Shown: positions 5,340 through 13,206 of the stretch, piece by piece
Numbering within the stretch: the stretch's first letter is position 1
Layout: the number at the start of each line of letters is the position of its first letter
Source of the DNA: Prevotella sp. UBA4268
GTDB lineage: Bacteria; Bacteroidota; Bacteroidia; Bacteroidales; Bacteroidaceae
NCBI GenBank assembly: GCA_002395135.1
Contig: DGWC01000020.1
Span: 1,508 to 15,818, forward strand
Direction of reading: 5' to 3'
Length of the DNA: 14,311 bases
The notes under the pieces: model-generated
The model's input: the letters and a program-made list of their open reading frames with translations, nothing else
Database searches by the model: none
Told to the model about the DNA's origin: nothing
Position numbers and translations under genes: made by a program

Positions 5340-7652
5340 ATGCAACAAAATCTGGTGATTGTAGAGAGCCCCGCAAAGGCAAAGACAATTGAAAAGTTTC
5401 TCGGCAAAGAGTATAAGGTGATGTCTTCTTACGGACATATCCGCGACCTGAAGAAAAAAGAAATCAGCATCAACATGGACACGCTGGAGCCTGCCTATGA
5501 GATTCCAGAAGAGAAGAAAAAACTGGTGAGCGAACTGAAAAGCAACGCCAAAAAGGCAGAAAAAGTATGGCTGGCTTCCGATGAAGACCGCGAGGGAGAG
5601 GCCATCTCATGGCATTTGTGCGAAGTGCTCGGTCTTGACGAAGAGAAGACAAACCGCATCGTATTCCACGAAATCACAAAACCTGCCATCCTGCAGGCCA
5701 TACAGGAACCCCGCCATCTGGACATGAATCTGGTGAACGCGCAGCAGGCACGCCGCGTGCTTGACCGTCTGGTGGGCTTCAAGTTATCGCCCGTGTTATG
5801 GCGAAAAGTAAAGCCAGCCCTCTCTGCCGGACGCGTGCAGAGCGTGGCGGTCAGACTGATTGTTGAGCGCGAACGCGAAATCCAGTCATTCAAGAGCGAA
5901 TCTTACTATCGTGTGAATGCTATCTTCGGACTCGTCAATGAAGACGGTTCACAATCGGAGGTGAAGGCTGAACTCGACACGAGGTTCAAAACACACGACG
6001 AGGTGGTGGAGTTCCTGGAACAGTGCAAGAACGCACAATTTGTGGTGAACTCTATTTCCAAGAAACCGCTGAAACGAACACCCGCACCGCCTTTCACCAC
6101 TTCAACCCTTCAGCAGGAGGCTGCCCGCAAACTGGGATTCACCGTGAGCCAGACCATGATGGTGGCCCAGCATCTCTACGAAAACGGACATATCACCTAC
6201 ATGCGTACCGACTCCGTGAACCTTTCCACGCTGTGTCTCGGCACCAGCAAAGAGGAAATCACCAGACTCTGGGGAAAGGAATACAGCAAGACACGGCAGT
6301 ATCACACCAGTGCCAAGGGTGCTCAAGAGGCACACGAGGCCATTCGCCCCACCTACATGAGCCAGCAAGAGATTGAAGGCACTGTTCAGGAGCGCCGCCT
6401 TTATGACCTCATCTGGAAACGCACCACTGCCAGCCAAATGGCTGATGCACAGATAGAGAAGACCACCGTTGAGATTTCCATCGAACAATCACCGCTGAAA
6501 TTCATCGCCCAGGGCGAAGTGGTGAAATTCGACGGATTCCTGAAAGTATACAAAGAATCTATCGACGACGAAGAGAACTCGGAGGATTTTGCCTATATGC
6601 TGCCGCCTATGAACGAGGGCGACACTCTGGTAAGGCGCGAAATTGACGCCACGGAACGCTACAGCCAAGGACCGTTGAGATATACCGAGGCAAGCCTGGT
6701 GCACAAGTTGGAGGAACTGGGCATCGGCCGTCCTTCCACCTACGCGCCCACCATCTCCACCATCCAGCAGCGCGAATATGTGCAAAAGGGTGACAAGAAG
6801 GGTGAGGAGCGCAAATATACCATCGACACACTGCAAGGCAACCGCATCACCACGAAAACCCGCAAGGAGATGGCCGGAAGCGACAAAGGCAAACTGCTGC
6901 CTACAGACATCGGCATCGTGGTGAACGATTTCCTGATGAAATACTTCCCCGACATCATGGACTATCATTTCACGGCCAATGTGGAACAGGAGTTCGACCA
7001 GATTGCCGAAGGAAAGAAGCAGTGGTCAGCCATGATCAAGAAGTTCTACAAGTCGTTTGAGCCTACCGTCGAGAAGACACTGAATGCACGCGAGGAGCAT
7101 AAGGCTGGCGAACGCGAACTGGGCAACGACCCGAAGTCAGGGAAGCCTGTGTTCGTAAAAATCGGACGATTCGGCCCTGTTGTGCAGATTGGTACCGCCG
7201 ACGACAAAGACAAACCGCGCTTTGCCCAACTGCCATCCAACAAAAGCATGGAGAGCATCTCGCTGGATGAGGCACTTGAACTGTTCAAACTGCCCCGCAC
7301 ACTCGGCACCTTCGAGGCATCAGATGTCATCATCGGTGCCGGACGCTTCGGTCCTTACGTGCTTCACGCAAAGAAATATGTGAGTATTCCCAAGGGCGAA
7401 GACCCGATGAGCATCTCGCTGCAAAGAGCCATCGAACTGATTGAGGAGAAACGCAAACAGGACACACAAAGACACCTGAAGACTTTTGACGAAGATCCCA
7501 AACTGGAAGTGATGGACGGAAGATACGGACCCTATCTGGCCTACGACGGAAAGAACTACCGGTTGCCGAAAGCCATGCAAAGCAAGGCAGCCCAACTCAC
7601 TCTGGAGCAGTGCATGGAGGTGATTGACACCCAAAACTCAAAGAGGAAATGA
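5340..7652 (+). CDS. topA: DNA topoisomerase I (type IA)
   Basis: A 770-residue enzyme that relaxes negative supercoils by cutting one strand through a 5'-phosphotyrosine. The TOPRIM domain opens at VIVESPAKAKTIEKFLG with catalytic Glu9 and has the acidic triad DEDRE (Asp81, Asp83, Glu85). The strand-passage core contains the RVQSVAVRLIVERE block (165-179) and the active site ITYMRTDS with Tyr287. IGRPSTYAPTI lies near residue 460. The C-terminus lacks the Cys4 zinc fingers of E. coli TopA; instead it has three GRFGP/GRYGP units near nucleotides 7156, 7339 and 7519, matching the Toprim_Crpt repeats seen in Bacteroidetes and many other bacteria. Length is normal and no key residue is missing. 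It begins a tight plus-strand run with aroK, speA and argB. Its promoter region carries a strong inverted repeat; supercoiling feedback is possible but unproven. Confidence 0.97.
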   Translation: MQQNLVIVESPAKAKTIEKFLGKEYKVMSSYGHIRDLKKKEISINMDTLEPAYEIPEEKKKLVSELKSNAKKAEKVWLASDEDREGEAISWHLCEVLGLDEEKTNRIVFHEITKPAILQAIQEPRHLDMNLVNAQQARRVLDRLVGFKLSPVLWRKVKPALSAGRVQSVAVRLIVEREREIQSFKSESYYRVNAIFGLVNEDGSQSEVKAELDTRFKTHDEVVEFLEQCKNAQFVVNSISKKPLKRTPAPPFTTSTLQQEAARKLGFTVSQTMMVAQHLYENGHITYMRTDSVNLSTLCLGTSKEEITRLWGKEYSKTRQYHTSAKGAQEAHEAIRPTYMSQQEIEGTVQERRLYDLIWKRTTASQMADAQIEKTTVEISIEQSPLKFIAQGEVVKFDGFLKVYKESIDDEENSEDFAYMLPPMNEGDTLVRREIDATERYSQGPLRYTEASLVHKLEELGIGRPSTYAPTISTIQQREYVQKGDKKGEERKYTIDTLQGNRITTKTRKEMAGSDKGKLLPTDIGIVVNDFLMKYFPDIMDYHFTANVEQEFDQIAEGKKQWSAMIKKFYKSFEPTVEKTLNAREEHKAGERELGNDPKSGKPVFVKIGRFGPVVQIGTADDKDKPRFAQLPSNKSMESISLDEALELFKLPRTLGTFEASDVIIGAGRFGPYVLHAKKYVSIPKGEDPMSISLQRAIELIEEKRKQDTQRHLKTFDEDPKLEVMDGRYGPYLAYDGKNYRLPKAMQSKAAQLTLEQCMEVIDTQNSKRK

Positions 7653-7672
7653 CACTTCTGCCCTCTTGATTT

Positions 7673-8200
7673 ATGAAGAGAATCATCATCATCGGATACA
7701 TGGGTGCCGGCAAGACCACGGTGGGCAAGGCACTCTCAAAGGAATTGGGAATAGCCTTTTACGATCTCGACTGGTACATTGAAAGCCGAATGCGCAAAAC
7801 GGTATCGCAGATCTTTGCCGAAAAGGGCGAGGAAGGATTCCGGAAAATAGAATACAACATGCTGCACGAGGTGGCAGAGTTTGAAGACATCATCATCAGT
7901 TGCGGCGGTGGCACTCCTTGCTTCTTCGACAACATTGACTATCTGAACCAACAAGGCGAGACCATCTATCTGAAAGCCCGTCCTGACGTGCTCTACGGGC
8001 ACTTGAAAATGGCAAAGGTGGAGCGCCCGCTGCTGAAAGACAAAAGTCCGGAAGAAATGCAGCAGTTCATAGGTGAACAACTGGAAAAGCGGGAGCCGTA
8101 CTATCTCAAGGCAAAACATGTGCTCGATGTAAGTCTGCTGGACAACTACGAGAAAATAAAGATCACGGTGGAGAAAATCCGCCAGTTGCTAAACGTCTAA
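7673..8200 (+). CDS. aroK: Shikimate kinase
   Basis: A 175-residue cytoplasmic enzyme that phosphorylates shikimate to shikimate 3-phosphate with ATP, the fifth step of chorismate and aromatic amino acid synthesis. Walker A: GYMGAGKTT (residues 8-16). The shikimate-binding DLD (31-33) gives Asp33, with Arg57 in GFRKIE and the GGG loop at 78-80 (CGGGTP). The lid carries ERPLL with Arg118. All expected ligand-binding residues are present and the length is typical of AroK/AroL. It begins 20 bases after the topA stop and ends 12 bases before speA, so it is very probably co-transcribed with both. The 20-base gap contains no promoter. Confidence 0.95.
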   Translation: MKRIIIIGYMGAGKTTVGKALSKELGIAFYDLDWYIESRMRKTVSQIFAEKGEEGFRKIEYNMLHEVAEFEDIIISCGGGTPCFFDNIDYLNQQGETIYLKARPDVLYGHLKMAKVERPLLKDKSPEEMQQFIGEQLEKREPYYLKAKHVLDVSLLDNYEKIKITVEKIRQLLNV

Positions 8201-8212
8201 ACAACACTGAAA

Positions 8213-10105
8213 ATGAAGAAATGGACAATTGAGGATTCCAAGGAACTCTACAACATCAACGGGTGGGGAACATCTTATTTCGGCATCAACGAACAAGGCG
8301 ATGTCTATGTGACCCCAAGCAAGGACGGCACACAGATAGACCTGCGTGAAGTGATGGACGAACTGGCGTTGCGCGATGTAACGGCCCCCGTATTGCTTCG
8401 TTTCCCTGACATTCTTGACAACCGCATTGAAAAGACATGGAGTTGTTTCAAGAAAGCCAGCGAAGAATATGAATACAAAGGCGACAACTATGTGGTCTAT
8501 CCCATCAAGGTGAACCAGATGCAGCCCGTGGTAGAAGAGATTATCTCTCACGGAAAGAAGTTCAACCTTGGACTGGAAGCAGGCTCAAAACCAGAACTCC
8601 ATGCGGTCATTGCCATGCAGTGCCAGAGCGACTCCATCATCATCTGCAACGGATATAAGGACCAGAGTTATATCGAACTCGCCCTGCTCGCACAGAAAAT
8701 GGGCAAGAAGATTTTCATCGTCGTGGAGAAGATGAACGAACTGGAAATCATTGCCAAGGTGGCCAAGAAACTGAATGTGAAGCCCAATATCGGCATACGT
8801 ATCAAACTGGCATCCTCCGGTTCAGGCAAATGGGAAGAGAGCGGCGGCGATGCATCCAAGTTCGGACTCACCAGTTCTGAACTGCTTGAAGCCCTCGACA
8901 TGCTTGACAGGAAAGGCATGCGCGACTGCCTCCGACTGATTCATTTCCACATCGGAAGCCAGATTACCAAGATACGCCGCATCCAGACAGCACTGCGCGA
9001 AGCATCACAGTTCTACATCCAACTGCACAAGATGGGCTATAACGTGGACTTCGTAGACTGCGGAGGCGGACTGGGTGTAGACTATGACGGCACGCGTTCC
9101 CCGTCGAGCGAGAGCAGTGTGAACTATTCCATTCAGGAATATGTGAACGACTGTATCTACACTTTCGTGGATGCAGCCAACAAAAACAGCCTGCCACATC
9201 CCAATATCATCACCGAAAGCGGACGCTCGCTGGCGGCCCACCACTCCGTACTGGTAATCGACGTACTGGAAACAGCCTCGCTTCCAGAGATGCCTGAAGA
9301 GTTTGAGCCGGATGAGAACAGCCATCAACTGGTGAAAGACCTCTACGAAATCTGGGACAACCTCTCACCGCGCAATGTGCTGGAAGACTGGCACGATGCC
9401 GAACAGATACGCGAAGAAGTGCTCGATTTGTTCAGCCACGGCATCGTTGACCTAAAGACGCGCGCCGAAATAGAGGCCATGTACTGGAGCGTATGTCATG
9501 AAATCAACATCCTCACCAAGAGCCTTAAGCACATTCCCGAGGAACTGATGAACATCGACAAACTGCTGGCAGACAAGTATTTCTGCAACTTCTCGCTGTT
9601 CCAGTCGCTCTCCGACTCCTGGGCCATCGACCAACTCTTCCCCATCATGCCCATCCAGCGGCTTGACGAACGCCCCACTCGAAATGCTACCATTCAAGAT
9701 ATCACTTGCGACAGCGACGGAAAAATTGCCAATTTCGTGACCAACCGCAACAACTCCCATTCGCTGCCCGTGCATTCACTGAAAAAGAACGAGAACTACT
9801 ATCTCGGTGTGTTCCTCGTGGGTGCCTATCAGGAAATCCTTGGTGACATGCACAACCTGTTCGGCGACACCAATGCCGTGCACATCAGCGAGAAAGACGG
9901 ACACTATCATATCGACCAGATTATTGACGGAGAAACGGTGGCAGAGGTGCTCGACTATGTGCAATACGATGCCAAGAAACTTGTGCGACAACTGGAAGTA
10001 TGGGTGGCAAAGAGCGTGAAACAGGGAAAAATCTCTCTCGAAGAGGGCAAGGAATTCCTCTCCAACTACCGCTCCGGACTCTATGGCTACACCTATTTGG
10101 AATAG
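8213..10105 (+). CDS. speA: Biosynthetic arginine decarboxylase
   Basis: A 630-residue PLP-dependent, fold-type III decarboxylase converting arginine to agmatine, the entry to putrescine and spermidine synthesis. The PLP lysine is Lys99 in VYPIKVNQ. HFHIGSQI, the glycine-rich DCGGGLGVDY phosphate-binding loop and ITESGRS follow in the usual order. The C-terminal barrel shows LFPIMPIQRLDERP and the active-site CDSDG, with the catalytic Cys near residue 501. Length matches SpeA of Bacteroidetes and Proteobacteria (about 630-660). Immediate neighbours are aroK (12 bases upstream) and argB (58 bases downstream), so a gene consuming arginine sits beside one making it. No other polyamine gene is in the window. 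Confidence 0.96.
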   Translation: MKKWTIEDSKELYNINGWGTSYFGINEQGDVYVTPSKDGTQIDLREVMDELALRDVTAPVLLRFPDILDNRIEKTWSCFKKASEEYEYKGDNYVVYPIKVNQMQPVVEEIISHGKKFNLGLEAGSKPELHAVIAMQCQSDSIIICNGYKDQSYIELALLAQKMGKKIFIVVEKMNELEIIAKVAKKLNVKPNIGIRIKLASSGSGKWEESGGDASKFGLTSSELLEALDMLDRKGMRDCLRLIHFHIGSQITKIRRIQTALREASQFYIQLHKMGYNVDFVDCGGGLGVDYDGTRSPSSESSVNYSIQEYVNDCIYTFVDAANKNSLPHPNIITESGRSLAAHHSVLVIDVLETASLPEMPEEFEPDENSHQLVKDLYEIWDNLSPRNVLEDWHDAEQIREEVLDLFSHGIVDLKTRAEIEAMYWSVCHEINILTKSLKHIPEELMNIDKLLADKYFCNFSLFQSLSDSWAIDQLFPIMPIQRLDERPTRNATIQDITCDSDGKIANFVTNRNNSHSLPVHSLKKNENYYLGVFLVGAYQEILGDMHNLFGDTNAVHISEKDGHYHIDQIIDGETVAEVLDYVQYDAKKLVRQLEVWVAKSVKQGKISLEEGKEFLSNYRSGLYGYTYLE

Positions 10106-10163
10106 GAGAGAAGGAATAAAGAAGTACAGAAACATCGGAGTGATGGTGTGAAGGAATAACAAT

Positions 10164-10979
10164 ATGAAAGAAAAAATAACACTCGTAAAAGTTGGAGGAG
10201 CCATTGTTGAAGACCCGCAGCAGTTGGCCCAACTGCTGAAAGACTTCTGTGCCATAGAAGGAAAGAAGGTGCTGGTTCATGGCGGCGGGCGGCGCGCCAC
10301 GCAGATTGCCACGCAAATGGGTGTGGAGAGCCAGATGGTGAACGGCAGGCGCATCACAGATGCCTCCATGCTGCAAATCGTGACCATGGTGTATGGCGGA
10401 CTGGTGAACAAGAACTTGGTAGCCCAACTGCAGGCAAACGGCATCAATGCCCTTGGCCTCACTGGTGCCGACATGAACGTAATCCGCTCACACAAACGCC
10501 CGCCTGTCACCGTAGCAGAACCCTCAACCGACTCGCAGTCCCGCCACAAGGTTATCGACTATGGTTTTGTTGGCGATGTGGACGGAGTGGACGGACAAAT
10601 GCTGTCCACACTGATTGAGAGCGGCATCACACCCGTCATGGCTCCACTTACCCACGACGGCCAGGGCAACATCCTCAACACCAACGCCGACACCATTGCC
10701 AGCGAAACGGCAAAGGCTCTTGCTCCATACTATGATGTCACACTCATTTTCTCCTTTGAAAAAAAGGGCGTGCTCAGCAACCCCGACGATGAGGAAAGCG
10801 TCATCCCCGTCATCACACGCGAAGACTTTAGCCGCTATGTTGCAGATGGTACTGTTGGCGGAGGCATGATTCCCAAACTCGAAAATGCTTTCAATGCCAT
10901 CGATGCCGGCGTGCAACAAGTGATCATCACCTTGGCCACTGCTATTGACGGCAGACACGGAACGGTCATCAAGCAATAG
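10164..10979 (+). CDS. argB: Acetylglutamate kinase (possibly N-succinylglutamate kinase)
   Basis: A 271-residue amino acid kinase catalysing the ATP-dependent second step of arginine synthesis. Visible motifs: KVGGA (9-13) with Lys9, HGGGRRAT (39-46), GRRITDA (61-67) for substrate binding, ILNTNADT (170-177), and GGGMIPKLENA with Lys238 for ATP. It lacks the long N-terminal helix of arginine-inhibited hexameric enzymes, so a dimeric, less feedback-sensitive form is likely. In Bacteroides the next steps use N-succinyl rather than N-acetyl intermediates (the known succinylornithine transcarbamylase), so the true substrate here may be N-succinylglutamate; I cannot decide from sequence. The 58-base spacer after speA has no clear promoter or terminator. 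The gene is followed by a hairpin at 11054. Confidence 0.93.
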   Translation: MKEKITLVKVGGAIVEDPQQLAQLLKDFCAIEGKKVLVHGGGRRATQIATQMGVESQMVNGRRITDASMLQIVTMVYGGLVNKNLVAQLQANGINALGLTGADMNVIRSHKRPPVTVAEPSTDSQSRHKVIDYGFVGDVDGVDGQMLSTLIESGITPVMAPLTHDGQGNILNTNADTIASETAKALAPYYDVTLIFSFEKKGVLSNPDDEESVIPVITREDFSRYVADGTVGGGMIPKLENAFNAIDAGVQQVIITLATAIDGRHGTVIKQ

Positions 10980-11053
10980 CCGTATCCTCGTTTCCGAATA
11001 CAATTCAAAACGATTTCGTCGTTACTATTCTTGATACGTCGAATGGAAGGAAC

Positions 11054-11073
11054 AAGGCGGAGTTTTCCGCCTT
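11054..11073 (+). terminator. Terminator hairpin after argB
   Basis: AAGGCGGA (11054-11061), loop GTTT, TCCGCCTT (11066-11073): a perfect 8-bp GC-rich stem, about 75 bases past the argB stop. The following TCATTTC is only moderately T-rich. It is the likely end of the topA-argB transcript. Confidence 0.6.
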
Positions 11074-11208
11074 TCATTTCAAAGAAAGGGCAGACCAAAC
11101 AAGTCATAGAAATGGTTGAATAGGTTAACAGAAGTTAAATCAACAGGTGATTCGTTCAAATGCTGTAACTTTATCGTCAGTGAATCGTCGTTTTAATATA
11201 GAGAGCAG

Positions 11209-11721
11209 ATGAAAACAATCAGTTTTCGAAACGATATATTGCCGTTGAAAAACGTGCTATACCGTCTCGCATTGCGCATTACTCTGAATCATGAAGACTC
11301 GGAGGACGTGGTGCAGGATACACTGATGAAGTTATGGAACAGGCGCAACTACTGGGACGAGATTGAGAATATTGAGGCCTTCGCGCTAACCATCTGCCGC
11401 AATCTTGCGCTCGACAAGGTGAAGCGCGCAGCCACCAACAACATAAGCATCGACGAAGGGCAAGTGGCTGAACTGATGCAAGCACCGAATCCCTTTGAGC
11501 AAATCACGCAGCGCGACCGAGTCAGCATGGTGAGGCAACTGCTTGATAGTCTTCCGGAAAAGCAGCGAAGTTGCATGCACCTGAGAGATTTCGAGGGAAA
11601 GAGTTACAAGGAAATAGCAGAAATCCTGCAGGTGAGTGAAGAACAAGTAAAGGTGAACATTCACCGCGCAAGACAAATGATAAAACAGAAATTTAAAGAA
11701 GCCGAAGAATATGGACTATAA
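11209..11721 (+). CDS. ECF-type RNA polymerase sigma factor
   Basis: A 170-residue sigma-70 family protein with only regions 2 and 4. Region 2 spans about residues 10-77, with the core-binding signature DSEDVVQDTLMKLW (30-43) and region 2.4 around NLALDKVKR. Region 4 spans about 105-163: LLDSLPEKQRSCMHLRDFEG, then the helix-turn-helix SYKEIAEILQVSEEQVKVNIHRAR. The start ATG follows a 229-base spacer containing the argB terminator; TAACTTTA (11166-11173) is a weak -7 candidate. The stop overlaps the next gene by 11 bases, indicating translational coupling with its probable anti-sigma. No SusC/SusD pair follows, unlike many Bacteroidetes ECF systems. The target regulon is unknown. Confidence 0.9.
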   Translation: MKTISFRNDILPLKNVLYRLALRITLNHEDSEDVVQDTLMKLWNRRNYWDEIENIEAFALTICRNLALDKVKRAATNNISIDEGQVAELMQAPNPFEQITQRDRVSMVRQLLDSLPEKQRSCMHLRDFEGKSYKEIAEILQVSEEQVKVNIHRARQMIKQKFKEAEEYGL

Positions 11722-12187
11722 GTACATTGAGCAACTGCTGGAACGCTATTGGGCGTGCGAAACTTCTCTTGAAGAAGAGGAGATTCTGCGCACATTCTTC
11801 AGTCAGAAAGACGTTCCCGCCCCCCTTCTTCGATATAAAGAACTGTTCGTTTACGAGCAGATATCGAAGAAAGAGGAAAAGTTGGGCGATGACTTTGATC
11901 AGAAGATGATGGAGATGATCGATGAGCAGGCTCCTGTGAAGGCAAAAACCATCAGCATCACGCAGCGTTTCATGCCGCTTTTCAAGGCTGCTGCCGTTGT
12001 GGCCATCATTCTCACACTGGGCAATGCCATCCAAGTGGCTTTCAACCACGACAGTCAGTTCGACGACCAGACCATCAACATGGCAGGATTCCAGAAACCA
12101 AGCGAAGGGCCTTCCATGGCCATGAGCGACTCCATGCGAGTGGACACGCTCAAAAAAGTTGAGATTTCTACTACCAGCATCCGATAA
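11711..12187 (+). CDS. Single-pass membrane protein, probable anti-sigma factor
   Basis: A 158-residue protein whose ATG lies inside the end of the sigma-factor gene (11-base overlap). Residues 1-80 are charged and helical, opening with IEQLLERYWACETSLEEEE, a motif I associate with small Bacteroidetes proteins encoded beside ECF sigma factors. Residues about 88-111 are a single hydrophobic membrane segment. Residues 112-158 are polar, Met/Ser-rich and presumably periplasmic. The layout (cytoplasmic N-terminal domain, one membrane pass, short outer tail) is that of an anti-sigma factor, but no FecR domain or zinc-binding HxxxCxxC motif is visible. The role is inferred from overlap and topology; homologues sometimes carry unrelated automatic names. 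Confidence 0.72.
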   Translation: MDYKYIEQLLERYWACETSLEEEEILRTFFSQKDVPAPLLRYKELFVYEQISKKEEKLGDDFDQKMMEMIDEQAPVKAKTISITQRFMPLFKAAAVVAIILTLGNAIQVAFNHDSQFDDQTINMAGFQKPSEGPSMAMSDSMRVDTLKKVEISTTSIR

Positions 12188-12369
12188 GGAGAATGGCAGG
12201 TCGCACTTAAAGAAGATATATTTCTATGCTTTCTCTATAAAAATCATGTTTAGTAAAACACATTTAAAAACGAAACTGTGAAGTTTCAATTCTCTCAAAT
12301 TTTTCATAACATACTAACGTAAAGAGGGGGGCGTCATCAAAGATTTTTGATGACGCTCAATTTTTTTTT
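12188..12369 (+). other. Long 3' untranslated region or small-RNA-like stretch
   Basis: About 140 AT-rich bases separate the anti-sigma stop from the terminator at 12329. They contain a 6-bp perfect hairpin, GAAACT (12272-12277) and AGTTTC (12282-12287), closed by GTGA, a GNRA-type tetraloop. No open frame of note. It could be the 3' leader of the sigma operon or a separate small RNA ending at the strong terminator; no clear own promoter was found. Confidence 0.35.
12329..12369 (+). terminator. Strong intrinsic terminator
   Basis: A near-perfect 13-bp stem with a 4-base loop: GCGTCATCAAA (12331-12341) and TTTGATGACGC (12346-12356) pair fully, with flanking G-T and G-C pairs extending it outwards to 12329/12358. 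After AA comes a run of nine T (12361-12369). It ends the sigma/anti-sigma transcript or a small RNA. Confidence 0.92.
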
Positions 12370-12375
12370 GAAAGA

Positions 12376-12407
12376 TTTGGCACAATAAAGTTTTTTCATT
12401 ATTTTTG
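12376..12407 (+). promoter_or_regulatory. Strong Bacteroidetes promoter of the AraC-type gene
   Basis: TTTG (12376-12379), 20-base spacer, TATTTTTG (12400-12407) followed by C: matches both elements of the Bacteroidetes primary sigma consensus. It starts six bases after the preceding terminator T-tract. Predicted start near 12414, about 38 bases before the ATG at 12452. Confidence 0.75.
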
Positions 12408-12451
12408 CAAACCATAGAAACCATTAAAAAAGCAAATCCCCACATATAACG

Positions 12452-13090
12452 ATGCTTTCACTCACCACTACCACAGCAACAGCCATCCTTACCTCCACCT
12501 CCCTGTACGGGGCGACAGCCGGCACTTGGGGAAACACTTGGAGCGGGGTTTTCATTGTTGTGCTTGCGGTTATTGTCATCGGAGGCGGCATCTGTTTCTT
12601 GCTTTTGCATCATCGCAACAAGAACTATCAAGCGGGAAACGACAGGACACACGAAACGTACAACGGTGTAATGAACGGAGACGACCTGCTGGAAGGAAGT
12701 GATGAAAGGAACGAATACGGTGCCGCATCGCAAAGAACGAACAGGCAGCAAATGAGCAGTGCAGACCTGCTGATGGTGGAACGAATGAACAAATACATAA
12801 AAGACCACATCAGCGACCCCAACTTGAAAATAGAAGACCTTGCCAATACCGTGAACCTGGGACGCACCGTCTACTACGAAAAGATGAAAAACCTGATGGG
12901 CATGTCTCCTTCCGACTATCTGCGACACATCCGTATGGAGCAGGCCAAGGAACTCGTTGCGACGTCGGACATGACAATCTCGCAGGTTGCCTATCACGTG
13001 GGATTCACCGACCCGAAGTATTTCCGCATCTGTTTCAAAAAAGAAACCGGCAAGACCCCATCAGAATACAGGCAAACCGCTCATGAATAA
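12452..13090 (+). CDS. Membrane-anchored AraC-family transcriptional regulator
   Basis: A 212-residue protein. Residues 1-31 are Thr/Ser-rich and probably periplasmic. Residues about 32-53 form one membrane segment (VFIVVLAVIVIGGGICFLLL), followed by LHHRNKN, whose positive charge places the C-terminus in the cytoplasm. Residues about 56-104 are a polar linker. Residues 105-212 are an AraC/HTH_18 DNA-binding domain: first helix-turn-helix KIEDLANTVNLGRTVYYEKM (126-145), second TISQVAYHVGFTDPKYFRI (175-193), and a KKETGKTPSEYR end. The DNA-binding part resembles the C-terminus of Bacteroidetes hybrid two-component regulators, but there is no sensor, kinase or receiver domain. Its own promoter and the upstream terminator argue that it is a complete gene rather than a fragment. 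Targets are unknown. Confidence 0.85.
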   Translation: MLSLTTTTATAILTSTSLYGATAGTWGNTWSGVFIVVLAVIVIGGGICFLLLHHRNKNYQAGNDRTHETYNGVMNGDDLLEGSDERNEYGAASQRTNRQQMSSADLLMVERMNKYIKDHISDPNLKIEDLANTVNLGRTVYYEKMKNLMGMSPSDYLRHIRMEQAKELVATSDMTISQVAYHVGFTDPKYFRICFKKETGKTPSEYRQTAHE

Positions 13091-13124
13091 ACCCACCACA
13101 GCATACGTACCCCATTCAATCATA

Positions 13125-13161
13125 TGACCAACTACACACGCAATAGCCGTGTAGTTGGTCA
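13125..13161. terminator. 13-bp perfect hairpin between convergent genes
   Basis: TGACCAACTACAC (13125-13137) and GTGTAGTTGGTCA (13149-13161) pair perfectly around an 11-base loop. It lies 34 bases after the AraC-type stop and 45 bases after the S46 peptidase stop on the other strand, so it may terminate both. T-tracts are weak on both sides (AATTCATTT on plus). Confidence 0.65.
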
Positions 13162-13206
13162 AATTCATTTACGGAAGTATGCATTCTGTGATGCGCTGCC
13201 CCATGC

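Noticed and set aside
5131..5388. Minus-strand frame crossing the topA start
   Set aside because: It overlaps the topA promoter and coding start; it is Phe/Leu/Ser-rich with no motif.
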